A DNA stretch of 64,000 bases from Streptomyces canus (lineage in GTDB: Bacteria; Actinomycetota; Actinomycetes; Streptomycetales; Streptomycetaceae): positions 1 to 64,000 of the forward strand of contig NZ_KQ948682.1 in NCBI RefSeq assembly GCF_001514145.1. The letters run 5' to 3'. Below, piece by piece: positions 15,417-23,541 of the stretch. The translations under genes and the position numbers were made by a program. Numbering within the stretch: the stretch's first letter is position 1; each line of letters begins with the position of its first letter. The notes beneath the pieces were generated by a model. The model ran no database searches and was not told the DNA's origin. It saw nothing but the letters and a program-made list of their open reading frames with translations.

Positions 15417-16841
15417 ATGTCCAGGGAGCAACGCGGGCCGAACGAAAAACTCGGCACCGTTCTCGCCCTCGCGGGAATCAGCAACGCAGGACTCGCGCGT
15501 CGCGTCAACGATCTTGGCGCTCAACGCGGGTTGACTCTTCGCTACGACAAGACGTCGGTGGCGCGCTGGGTGTCGAAGGGAATGGTGCCGCAAGGTGCGG
15601 CGCCACACCTCATCGCCGCCGCCATCGGCCAGAAGCTCGGCCGCCCGGTGCCGCTCCACGAGATCGGCCTGGCGGACGCGGATCCCGCGCCGGAGGTGGG
15701 CCTCGCCTTCCCCAGGGACGTCGGACAGGCCGTCAGGTCGGCCACGGAGCTCTACCGTCTCGACCTCGCCGGCCGCCGGTCGGGCGCGGGCGGCATCTGG
15801 CAGTCCCTCGCCGGTTCGTTCGCAGTGAGCGCATACGCAACGCCCGCCTCACGGTGGCTGATAACCCCGGCCGACAGTTCGGTCGCGCGCGAGGTGAACC
15901 ACTCCGAGGACTCCGGCGCACCGCTCAAAGTCGGCCACAGCGACGTGCAGAAGCTACGGGAGGCCGCCGAGGACGCCAGGCGCTGGGACTCCAAGTACGG
16001 AGGCGGCGACTGGCGTTCGTCCATGGTGCCGGAGTGTTTGAGGGTGGAGGCGGCACCGCTGCTGCTCGGCTCGTACTCCGACGAGGTGGGCCGGGCACTG
16101 TTCGGGGCCTCCGCCGAACTCACCCGTCTCGCCGGCTGGATGGCCTTCGACACGGGCCAGCAGGAGGCGGCACAGCGGTACTACATCCAGGCACTGCGGC
16201 TGGCCCGGGCCGCCGCCGACGTACCTCTCGGCGGGTATGTGCTGGCGTCGATGTCGTTGCAGGCGACCTACCGAGGCTTCGGCGACGAGGGCGTCGATCT
16301 CGCGCAGGCCGCGCTGGAACGCAACCGGGGGCTGGCGACGGCCCGCACCATGAGTTTCTTCCGGCTCGTCGAGGCGCGGGCACACGCGCGTGCGGGTGAC
16401 GCCGCCGCGGCCGGAGCGGCGCTCAAGGCGGCCGAGGGGTGGCTGGAGCGGTCCCGGGACGGGGACAACGATCCGTCGTGGCTCGGCTTCTACTCGTACG
16501 ACCGGTTCGCCGCCGACGCGGCCGAGTGCTACCGGGATCTGAAGGCACCGCGTCAGGTGCGACGGTTCACGGAGCAGGCGCTGTCGAAGCCGACGGAGGA
16601 GTTCGTACGGTCGCACGGGCTCCGTCTCGTCGTCTCGGCGGTCGCCGAGCTCGAGTCGGGCAATCTCGACGCGGCGTGCGAGCAAGGCGTGCGGGCGGTG
16701 GAGGTCGCGGGGCGGATCTCCTCGGCCCGTACCACCGAGTACGTGAAGGATCTGCTCCATCGGCTGGAGCCGTACGGTGATGAGCCGCGGGTGGTGGAGC
16801 TTCGGGAGCGGGCCCGGCCGCTGCTGATGGCTCCGGCCTGA
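15417..16841 (+). CDS. Sporulation-associated regulator (S. griseus orf1590-type)
   Basis: A 474-residue protein beginning MSREQRGPNEKLGTVLALAG. The N-terminal part (about 1-70; NAGLARRVNDLGAQRGLTLRY and TSVARWVSKG) looks like a helix-turn-helix DNA-binding region. The remainder is alpha-helical and TPR-like (AGWMAFDTGQQEAAQRYYIQ, residues ~250-460). The family is conserved next to AfsR-like and L-2-hydroxyglutarate oxidase genes in Streptomyces and was linked to sporulation in S. griseus, where two products from alternative in-frame starts were described, as I recall. ATG 15417 is supported by GAGGGG at 15405-15410; an upstream in-frame start at 15138 is unlikely. Confidence 0.75.
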   Translation: MSREQRGPNEKLGTVLALAGISNAGLARRVNDLGAQRGLTLRYDKTSVARWVSKGMVPQGAAPHLIAAAIGQKLGRPVPLHEIGLADADPAPEVGLAFPRDVGQAVRSATELYRLDLAGRRSGAGGIWQSLAGSFAVSAYATPASRWLITPADSSVAREVNHSEDSGAPLKVGHSDVQKLREAAEDARRWDSKYGGGDWRSSMVPECLRVEAAPLLLGSYSDEVGRALFGASAELTRLAGWMAFDTGQQEAAQRYYIQALRLARAAADVPLGGYVLASMSLQATYRGFGDEGVDLAQAALERNRGLATARTMSFFRLVEARAHARAGDAAAAGAALKAAEGWLERSRDGDNDPSWLGFYSYDRFAADAAECYRDLKAPRQVRRFTEQALSKPTEEFVRSHGLRLVVSAVAELESGNLDAACEQGVRAVEVAGRISSARTTEYVKDLLHRLEPYGDEPRVVELRERARPLLMAPA

Positions 16842-16922
16842 GCTCCGGAGGCCGTCACCGCCCCCGCGTTTGAAGTGACTGTCAGTGGTGCAGTGCACTA
16901 TCGGGTGTGGGAGGTGGTGCAG

Positions 16923-18134
16923 GTGTCGACGGGGATCGCTTACGACTGTGACGTGCTCGTGGTCGGTGGGGGCATTGTCGGGTTGTCCACGGCGTATGCG
17001 ATCACACGCAGCGCGCCCGGTACCCGGGTCGTCGTGCTGGAGAAGGAGGCGGGGCCCGCTCGGCATCAGACCGGGCGCAACAGCGGGGTGATCCACAGCG
17101 GGATCTACTACCGGCCCGGGTCGCTCAAGGCCCAATACGCGGCGCGGGGTGCCGCCGAGATGGTCAAGTTCTGCGCGGAGTACGGCATCGCTCACGCCGT
17201 CACCGGCAAGCTGATCGTCGCCACCGAGCGCAGCGAGCTGCCGCGCCTGCACGGCCTGGTGCAGCGCGGACGGGAGAACGGCATTCCGGTGCGCGAGCTG
17301 GGCGCCGCCCAGATCGCGGAGTACGAACCCGAGGTCGAGGGGCTCGCCGCCATACACGTCGGGACGACCGGCGTGTGCGACTTCGTCGGGGTCGCGCGGC
17401 AGCTGGCCGAGGCGTCGGGCGCGGAGATCCGGTACGGCGCCGAGGTGCGGCGGATCGACCGGCGGCCGGAGCTCGGGGTCGCCGTGCTGACGGACGCCGG
17501 GGACGTCGTACGGGCGCGGGTGCTGGTGAACTGCGCCGGGCTGCACTGCGACGAGGTGGCCCGGCTGACCGGGGACGAGCCGGGGATGCGGATCGTGCCC
17601 TTCCGGGGGGAGTACTACTCGCTGGCACGGCCCGAGCTGGTGCGGGGACTGGTGTATCCGGTGCCGGATCCGGCGTTTCCGTTCCTCGGGGTGCATCTCA
17701 CGCGCGGGATCGACGGGGGCGTGCACATCGGGCCCAACGCGGTGCCGGCACTGGCCCGTGAGGGGTACGACTGGGGGACGGTACGGCCTCGGGAGCTGGC
17801 GGCGACGCTGGCCTGGCCGGGGTCGTGGCAGATAGCCCGGCGGCACTGGCGGTACGGCACGGGGGAGCTGCGGCGCTCGGTTTCTCGGAGGGCCTTCACC
17901 ACGGCTGTGCGCAGGCTGCTGCCTGCCGTCACGGCGGATGATCTGGTGCCTTCGGCGGCCGGGGTGCGGGCCCAGGCGGTGCTCCGTGACGGCACACTGG
18001 TGGACGACTTCCTGATCCGCGAGGGAGCTCGGGCGGTCCATGTGCTGAACGCACCCTCGCCCGCGGCGACGGCTTCCCTGCCGATCGGCCGGGAGGTGGC
18101 CCGACGGGCACTGGAGACGCTGCGCTCGGCGTGA
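16923..18134 (+). CDS. lhgO: L-2-hydroxyglutarate oxidase
   Basis: A 403-residue FAD enzyme of the DAO family. The nucleotide-binding fold is DVLVVGGGIVGLSTAYAI (about 8-25). The family marker RHQTGRNSGVIHSGIYY follows at about 45-62, and PFRGEYYSL and PNAVPALAREGYDWG lie further on. LhgO oxidises L-2-hydroxyglutarate to 2-oxoglutarate and passes electrons to the quinone pool, repairing a by-product of central metabolism. GTG 16923 is chosen because GGGAGG (16909-16914) lies eight bases upstream; two GTG codons at 16914 and 16917 and the start at 16875 are alternatives. Confidence 0.85.
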   Translation: MSTGIAYDCDVLVVGGGIVGLSTAYAITRSAPGTRVVVLEKEAGPARHQTGRNSGVIHSGIYYRPGSLKAQYAARGAAEMVKFCAEYGIAHAVTGKLIVATERSELPRLHGLVQRGRENGIPVRELGAAQIAEYEPEVEGLAAIHVGTTGVCDFVGVARQLAEASGAEIRYGAEVRRIDRRPELGVAVLTDAGDVVRARVLVNCAGLHCDEVARLTGDEPGMRIVPFRGEYYSLARPELVRGLVYPVPDPAFPFLGVHLTRGIDGGVHIGPNAVPALAREGYDWGTVRPRELAATLAWPGSWQIARRHWRYGTGELRRSVSRRAFTTAVRRLLPAVTADDLVPSAAGVRAQAVLRDGTLVDDFLIREGARAVHVLNAPSPAATASLPIGREVARRALETLRSA

Positions 18135-18220
18135 CGGGTGCGGGCGCCGCCACCCCGTCCGTGACGCCCTCGACACCGAGACCGGGACAGGACGGGCCCG
18201 AAGCGGCTGCCCCGGCCGCC

Positions 18221-18518
18221 GCCACCCGCCCATGGCGACCCGGACACGACTGCCCTGGACACTGCCCCCCGGACAGAACGGGTCCGACGCGGCTGCCCCC
18301 GGACGCCACCCGGACGGGATGGGCCTGGACGCGGCTGCCCCGGACCCCGCCACCCGCCCATGACGGACCCCGGCCACGACTGCCCCGGACCCCGCCACCC
18401 GCCCATGACGACCCGGACGCGACTGCCCTGGACACTGCCCCCCGGACAGAACGGGTCCGACGCGGCTGCCCCCGGACGCCACCCGGACGGGATGGGCCTG
18501 GACGCGGCTGCCCCGGAC
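18221..18518. repeat. Tandem duplication of about 125 bp in a non-coding gap
   Basis: Positions 18221-18345 and 18394-18518 are nearly identical over 125 bases (two differences seen), with a period of 173. Between and around them are shorter echoes of CCGCCACCCGCCCATGACG and CGGCCACGAC. The whole gap 18135-18664 (530 bases) has no gene; all frames give low-complexity Gly/Pro/Arg/Ser peptides. It separates lhgO from trmB and looks like an expanding satellite-like block. Confidence 0.8.
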
Positions 18519-18648
18519 GCCGGGCTATCTGCCACGACCCCGGCCACGACGACTCATACGCCCCGCCCCCGACATGACAGCCCAGACACCCCGCCCCGCA
18601 CGTGACAACCGGAACATCCCTGAGCCGCGTTCGTCACCGAGGTCACCG

Positions 18649-18654
18649 TAAAAT
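18649..18654 (+). promoter_or_regulatory. Predicted -10 element for a leaderless trmB transcript
   Basis: TAAAAT lies 10 bases before the GTG start codon at 18665, and no Shine-Dalgarno is present. The spacing predicts transcription starting within a few bases of the start codon, as in many actinobacterial leaderless mRNAs. Confidence 0.45.
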
Positions 18655-18664
18655 CGACTCCACT

Positions 18665-19534
18665 GTGTCTGACTCCCTCAACGCCCCCGATGCCCAGCGG
18701 TCCCGGCCCGCCGCCGGCGAGTCCGTCCTGCATGTCCCCGGTGCCCCCGTTCGGCACACCCGGGCCAAAGGGGAGCCGCGGTTTCCCGACGGGCCCAGTG
18801 CCGACCCCGCGGGATCGCACTTCGAGCGGCGGATCCGGAGTTTTCAACCGCGCCGGAGCCGGGTGACGGCGGGGCAGGCGGACGCCTTGCAGCGGCTGTG
18901 GCCCACGTGGGGCCTCGACATCGACGGGCAGCGCACGGTCGACTTCGGCGAGATGTTCGGCAACGACCACCCGGTCGTGCTGGAGATCGGCTTCGGCATG
19001 GGTGAGGCCACCGCGCAGATGGCCGCCGCGGAGCCGGGGATCAACATCCTCGCCGTCGATGTGCACACCCCTGGCCAGGGGAACCTCCTCAATCTCGCCG
19101 AGCAGCAGAAGCTGTCCAACGTCCGGGTCGGCAACGGCGACGCCATCATCCTGCTGCGCGAGATGCTCACCGAGGACTCGCTCGACGGGCTGCGCGTCTA
19201 CTTCCCGGACCCCTGGCCCAAGAAGCGGCACCACAAGCGGCGGCTGATCCAGCCGGAGTTCCTGGACCTGGCAGCGACGCGGCTGAGGCCGGGGGCGCTG
19301 GTGCACTGCGCGACCGACTGGGAACCGTACGCCGAACAGATGCTCGAGGTGCTCACGGCGCATGCCGACTTCGAGAACACACAGGCAGACGGCGGTTTTG
19401 CGTCGCGTCCCGACTTCCGGCCGCTGACTCGTTTCGAGGGCCAGGGACTGGACAAAGGACATGTCGTGAACGACCTGCTGTTCCGCCGCGTACAGCACGG
19501 CGACCGACCCGACCAGTCCCCCACCGGCGCCTGA
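18665..19534 (+). CDS. trmB: tRNA (guanine-N7-)-methyltransferase
   Basis: A 289-residue protein that methylates G46 in the tRNA variable loop using S-adenosylmethionine. The SAM site is VVLEIGFGMGEATAQMA, followed by ILAVDVHTPGQGNLL. The family signature VYFPDPWPKKRHHKRRL sits near residue 180, and the C-terminal TRFEGQGLDKGHVVNDLLF is typical. The first 60 residues are an actinobacterial, poorly conserved extension. The chosen GTG start gives MSDSLNAP. The absence of a ribosome-binding site and the nearby -10 suggest leaderless translation. Confidence 0.9.
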   Translation: MSDSLNAPDAQRSRPAAGESVLHVPGAPVRHTRAKGEPRFPDGPSADPAGSHFERRIRSFQPRRSRVTAGQADALQRLWPTWGLDIDGQRTVDFGEMFGNDHPVVLEIGFGMGEATAQMAAAEPGINILAVDVHTPGQGNLLNLAEQQKLSNVRVGNGDAIILLREMLTEDSLDGLRVYFPDPWPKKRHHKRRLIQPEFLDLAATRLRPGALVHCATDWEPYAEQMLEVLTAHADFENTQADGGFASRPDFRPLTRFEGQGLDKGHVVNDLLFRRVQHGDRPDQSPTGA

Positions 19535-19571
19535 TCACCCGTCCCGCCTGCGGGCGGCGCCTCTGTCTCGT

Positions 19572-19577
19572 TAAGGT
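19572..19577 (+). promoter_or_regulatory. Predicted -10 element for a leaderless prsW-like transcript
   Basis: TAAGGT ends seven bases before the GTG start at 19585, and no Shine-Dalgarno is seen. The transcript would begin at or next to the start codon. Confidence 0.45.
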
Positions 19578-19584
19578 CGATGCT

Positions 19585-20928
19585 GTGGCCACCTGTCCCC
19601 CGTATCCGACGCACCCCGGTGACCCCACCGGTGGCGCCGCGCTGCGGCATGCGCACTGGTGGCAGCGGAAATGGGTGCGCTACGGCGCCCTGATCACACT
19701 CCTCGCGCTGTCCGGGCTCGTCATCCTCGCCCTGGTCCGTCAGCAGACCGGCACCGAGGGGTTCCTGGTCGGACTGGGCCTCGCCGTGCTGCCCGTACCG
19801 CTGCTCATAGCCGCGTTCCGCTGGCTCGACCGGGTCGAACCGGGCCCCTGGCGCAATCTGCTGTTCGCCTTCGCCTGGGGCGCCTGCGCGGCGGCGCTGA
19901 TAGCGATCATCGCCAACAGTTTCGCGACGAAATGGATAGCGACGGCGACCGCCGATCCGACCGGCGCCGACACCCTCGGCGCGACCGTGATAGCGCCGAT
20001 CGTCGAGGAGTCCGCCAAGGCCGCCGCCGTTCTGCTGGTCTTCCTGTTCCGCAGACGGGACTTCACCGGGATCGTCGACGGGGTGGTGATAGCGGGGGTC
20101 ACCGCCACCGGCTTCGCCTTCACCGAGAACATCCTCTACCTCGGCACCGCCTTCGGCACCGACCAGCTCAACGGCGACGGCGGCATCGCCTCCGTCACCG
20201 CCGCGACCTTCTTCGTGCGTGTCGTGATGTCACCGTTCGCGCACCCCCTCTTCACCGTCCTCACCGGCATCGGCTTCGGCATCTCCGCGCTCTCGGCGGA
20301 ACGCCAGCACGTACGGCGGGTGCTCGTCCCGCTGTCCGGTCTGCTGCTCGCGATGGGCATGCACGCGATGTGGAACGGCTCCTCGACGCTCGGGGAGTAC
20401 GGGTTCTTCGCGGTGTACGCGATGTTCATGGTGCCGGCGTTCGCGCTGCTGACCTGGCTGGTCATCTGGACGCGGCAGCGGGAGCTGAGAACCGTGCGCG
20501 AGGAGCTGCCCGCGTACGCCGTCGCCGGGTGGCTGGCGCCGACCGAGCCGTATGTACTGGGCTCGATGCGGGCGCGACGGATGGCGCGGGAGCACGCGCG
20601 GCGGCAGTTCGGCGGGCGACCTGCGGCACGGGCGGTCTCGCAGTACGAGGCGTACGCGACGTCCTTGGCGTTCCTGCGGCGCCGGGGACGGCTCGGGCGG
20701 GCGAACCCCGACTTCGTCGTACGGGAACGGGAGTTGCTGCACGAGCTGTGGCGCCGGCGGGACGTCGCGCGGCCCGCGCTGGACCACGCCGCCCGGATGA
20801 CGGCGCCGCCGGTACCGGTGACCGCCCCGCCCTGGCCGGTGTACGGGGTGTACGGCTATTCGCCGCACCCGGTCCAGCCGGCCCAACCGACGGTGCCGTA
20901 CCCCGCGTACAACCCGTACCGGACGTAG
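19585..20928 (+). CDS. PrsW family intramembrane metalloprotease
   Basis: A 447-residue integral membrane protein with about eight hydrophobic segments between residues 30 and 300. Family motifs are visible: EESAK in IVEESAKAAAVLLVF (about 135), FTENILYLG, SPFAHPLFTVLTGIGFG (about 215) and AMGMHAMWNGSS (about 255), which supply the Glu and His residues of the metal site. PrsW cleaves an anti-sigma factor in Bacillus; substrates in Streptomyces are unknown. The C-terminal 150 residues are cytoplasmic, Arg-rich, then Pro/Tyr-rich. It directly follows trmB and may share readthrough. Confidence 0.85.
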   Translation: MATCPPYPTHPGDPTGGAALRHAHWWQRKWVRYGALITLLALSGLVILALVRQQTGTEGFLVGLGLAVLPVPLLIAAFRWLDRVEPGPWRNLLFAFAWGACAAALIAIIANSFATKWIATATADPTGADTLGATVIAPIVEESAKAAAVLLVFLFRRRDFTGIVDGVVIAGVTATGFAFTENILYLGTAFGTDQLNGDGGIASVTAATFFVRVVMSPFAHPLFTVLTGIGFGISALSAERQHVRRVLVPLSGLLLAMGMHAMWNGSSTLGEYGFFAVYAMFMVPAFALLTWLVIWTRQRELRTVREELPAYAVAGWLAPTEPYVLGSMRARRMAREHARRQFGGRPAARAVSQYEAYATSLAFLRRRGRLGRANPDFVVRERELLHELWRRRDVARPALDHAARMTAPPVPVTAPPWPVYGVYGYSPHPVQPAQPTVPYPAYNPYRT

Positions 20929-21095
20929 CTCGACCACAGCAGGAACCGTGGGCGCCCTGCTCGGCGCGGCCGCCCTCGCGGCGTCCGGTGCGGTGCCCGC
21001 CACGGCGGCCACCGCACGCAATGGCCACTTCGCCGCGCGGACCGCGACGCCGGCGGCTCAGAGCCCGCCACCGCCGGCTGGGCCCTGCGCCCGTG

Positions 21096-22049
21096 TCAGG
21101 CCGACGCCTCCGTCAGGCGAGCCGTCTCCTGCTCCGTCAGCGCCAGCTCCGCCACCCCCAGCAGCGCCGGCAGCTGTTCCACCGTACGAGCGGAAGCGAT
21201 CGGGGCCGCGACCGTCGGCCGGGACGCGAGCCAGGCGAGGGCGACCGTGGCGACCGGGACGCGGTGGGACTCGGCGATGTCGTCCAGGGCCGCGAGCACC
21301 TTCCGGCCGCGGTCGGTGTCCAGGTGCTTGCCGGCGCCCGCCGCGGCCCGCGGGCTGTCGACGGTCGCGCCGGGGCGGTACTTGCCGGTGAGGAACCCGG
21401 AGGCGAGGGCGTAGTACGGGACGGCGGCGAGGCCCTCGCGCGCGGCCACCGCCTCCAGCTCGCCCTCGTAGGTGTCACGGGAGACCAGGTTGTACTGGGG
21501 CTGCAGGGCGACATAGCGCGCCAGGCCCTCGCGGTCCGAGAAGGCCAGGGACTCCGCCAGGCGCGCGGCGGAGATGTTGGAGGCGCCGATCGCCCGCACC
21601 TTGCCCGCCTTCACCAGCTCGTCCAGCGCGCCGATGATCTCCTCGACCGGCACCTCGGTCTTGTCGAAGTGGGTGTAGTAGAGGTCTATGTGGTCGGTGC
21701 CCAGGCGCTGCAGCGAGGCGTCGGCGGCGGCCTTGATGTTGGTGGCCGTGAGGCCGGGGAAGTCGGGGTGCTGGCTGACCTTCGTGGCGATGACGACGTC
21801 GTCGCGGTTGCCCCGCGCCGCCACCCACTTGCCGATGAGGGTCTCGGACTCGCCACCTGAATTGCCGTCGACCCAGTGCGAGTACGAGTCGGCCGTGTCG
21901 AGGAAGTTGCCGCCCGCGGCGGCGTACGCGTCGAGGACGGCGAAGGACTGGGACTCGTCGGCCGTCCAGCCGAACACGTTGCCGCCGAGGGAGAGCGGGA
22001 AGACCTCGAGGTCGGAGGAGCCGAGCTTGCGAAGCGGAGAAACAGTCAT
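21096..22049 (-). CDS. Aldo/keto reductase
   Basis: A 317-residue (beta/alpha)8-barrel NADPH-dependent oxidoreductase starting MTVSPLRKLGSSDLEVFPLSLGGNVFGW. Catalytic tetrad residues are in place: Asp and Tyr in LDTADSYSHW (about 51-60), Lys in VVIATKVSQHP and His in LYYTHFDKTEVP. The C-terminal SARTVEQLPALLGVAELAL binds the cofactor. It reduces carbonyl compounds, but the natural substrate cannot be inferred. It is transcribed alone, convergent to the PrsW gene and downstream of the M23 peptidase. Confidence 0.85.
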   Translation of the reverse strand: MTVSPLRKLGSSDLEVFPLSLGGNVFGWTADESQSFAVLDAYAAAGGNFLDTADSYSHWVDGNSGGESETLIGKWVAARGNRDDVVIATKVSQHPDFPGLTATNIKAAADASLQRLGTDHIDLYYTHFDKTEVPVEEIIGALDELVKAGKVRAIGASNISAARLAESLAFSDREGLARYVALQPQYNLVSRDTYEGELEAVAAREGLAAVPYYALASGFLTGKYRPGATVDSPRAAAGAGKHLDTDRGRKVLAALDDIAESHRVPVATVALAWLASRPTVAAPIASARTVEQLPALLGVAELALTEQETARLTEASA

Positions 22050-22113
22050 GTCCTACGTCAACGCAAGCCCCGGACGCCCGTCTTCCGCAACGGCCGCAAA
22101 ATCGCCGTAAACC

Positions 22114-23148
22114 TCAGGGGTTGAGACCCTTGCCGCGCAGCCACGCCATCGGGTCGATCCCGTCGGCCGAGCCGCCCGGGTGGACCTCCAGGTGCAGGTG
22201 CGCGCCGGTCACGTTGCCCGTGGCGCCCACGCGGCCGATGACGTCACCGGTGCCGACCTTCTGGCCGACGCTGACGCTGATCGAGGACTGGTGGCAGAAC
22301 CACAGCTCGGTTCCGTCGTCGAGGGTCAGGATCGTGCGGTAGCCGTAGGAACCGGCCCAGCCGGCCTCGGTGATGGTGCCGCTGTGGATGGCCTTGATGA
22401 GCGTGCCCGTGGGCGCGGCGAAGTCGAGGCCCGTGTGGTAGCCGGAGGACCACAGGGAGCCGGCCTGACCGAAGGTGCCCGTGATGGTGTACGACGAGGT
22501 CGGCAGCGTGTACTGCTTGGCGAGCTCGGCCAGGCGCGCGGCCTCGGCCTTCTTCGCGGCCGCCTCCTCCGCCTCCTTCTTCGCGGCGGCGGCCTTCTCC
22601 TGAGCGTCCTTCTCCGCCTTGGCGGCGGCCGCGTCGGCCTCCTTCTCGGCGGCGGCCGCGACGGCCTGGGCGGCCTTGGTGTCGATCTGGTCCTGCTGCC
22701 GCTCGGCCTGGGCCAGGATGCGCGAGCGCAGTGCCTCACCGGCGTCCGAGGTGCCCTTGGCGGTGTCGACGGTGGTGGCGCCGACGCTGCTGAAGGCGCT
22801 CGTGTCGTCCGCGGCGGAGTCGGAGTCGTCCGAGATGAGCGAACCCACGGAGGGCAGGTCGGGCATGGAGATCGTGACCGGCGGCTTGCCGGTGTTGGCG
22901 CTGGCCATCCCGCCCGCGCTGACGGCGGCTATGACACCGACGCCCAGAACGGTGGAGCTGCGGGCGAAGCCCCCGCCACGCTGCTTGGCGACGCGATGCC
23001 GGCCACGTACGGCGGGGAGGGTCTCCGCGGTGGGGTTCCACTCCCCCAACGGGGCCTCGTCGTCGGCGCGGTAGCCGCCGTACACCAGTGTGTCGGTACT
23101 GCGCTGACCGGGCTCGAACGGAGCCTCAGGGGCAGGCGGGTTCGCCAC
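22114..23148 (-). CDS. M23/LytM family secreted peptidoglycan peptidase
   Basis: A 344-residue exported protein with an N-terminal cytoplasmic tail of about 60 residues, a hydrophobic export segment (about 65-85) and an Ala/Glu/Lys-rich coiled coil (about 140-210). The LytM domain at about 220-340 has zinc ligands in HTGLD (His238) and HLHLE (His317, His319). It would cut peptidoglycan cross-bridges during growth or sporulation. The long leader carries a c-di-AMP riboswitch, so expression is expected to respond to that second messenger, as for other actinobacterial cell-wall hydrolases. The GTG start at 23148 follows GGAAAGGAG. Confidence 0.9.
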   Translation of the reverse strand: MANPPAPEAPFEPGQRSTDTLVYGGYRADDEAPLGEWNPTAETLPAVRGRHRVAKQRGGGFARSSTVLGVGVIAAVSAGGMASANTGKPPVTISMPDLPSVGSLISDDSDSAADDTSAFSSVGATTVDTAKGTSDAGEALRSRILAQAERQQDQIDTKAAQAVAAAAEKEADAAAAKAEKDAQEKAAAAKKEAEEAAAKKAEAARLAELAKQYTLPTSSYTITGTFGQAGSLWSSGYHTGLDFAAPTGTLIKAIHSGTITEAGWAGSYGYRTILTLDDGTELWFCHQSSISVSVGQKVGTGDVIGRVGATGNVTGAHLHLEVHPGGSADGIDPMAWLRGKGLNP

Positions 23149-23169
23149 GTGGGCGCACTCCTTTCCTTC

Positions 23170-23335
23170 CTTCTCGCCTACCGGGTTAGCTGACGGGTTC
23201 GGAGCAGGAAGGTCTCCTACGCGCGTATACCCACCGTGCTGCCACGGCGGAGTACGAGCGATTCACCCCAAGTTGGTGGTTCCCCGGTTCCCTTGCGGAA
23301 TTCGGCGCGTGAGCACGGAGCCATCTCTTGTGACG
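23170..23335 (-). promoter_or_regulatory. c-di-AMP riboswitch (ydaO/yuaA type) in the M23 peptidase leader
   Basis: The minus strand of the leader carries the conserved ydaO-type blocks in order: GGGAACCGGGGAACCACC, then TTGGGGTGAATC, and near the 3' end CCGAACCCGTCAGCTAACCC followed by GGTAGGCGAGAAGGAAGG. These match the actinobacterial c-di-AMP riboswitch as I know it. The element ends about 20 bases before the GTG start of the peptidase, so it fits the 5' leader. Ligand binding normally switches expression of cell-wall hydrolases and resuscitation factors. Boundaries are approximate. Confidence 0.9.
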
Positions 23336-23541
23336 GCTGGGACGACCGCGCTGCGTTATCGAACGTTAATAGACCCGGGGGCCCGATTCCAAGCTGTTCC
23401 GCTTGATCATTAACGAAATCCCGCAGGACTTACGGCCCATGAACGGTGAAAAACGGGCGAGTTGACCTCGCCTCAGGCAACTCACAGGTTTTGACGGCGC
23501 GTCAGTGGTTAAGCGGAGGGCGGTCACCCGCTCACCCCACG

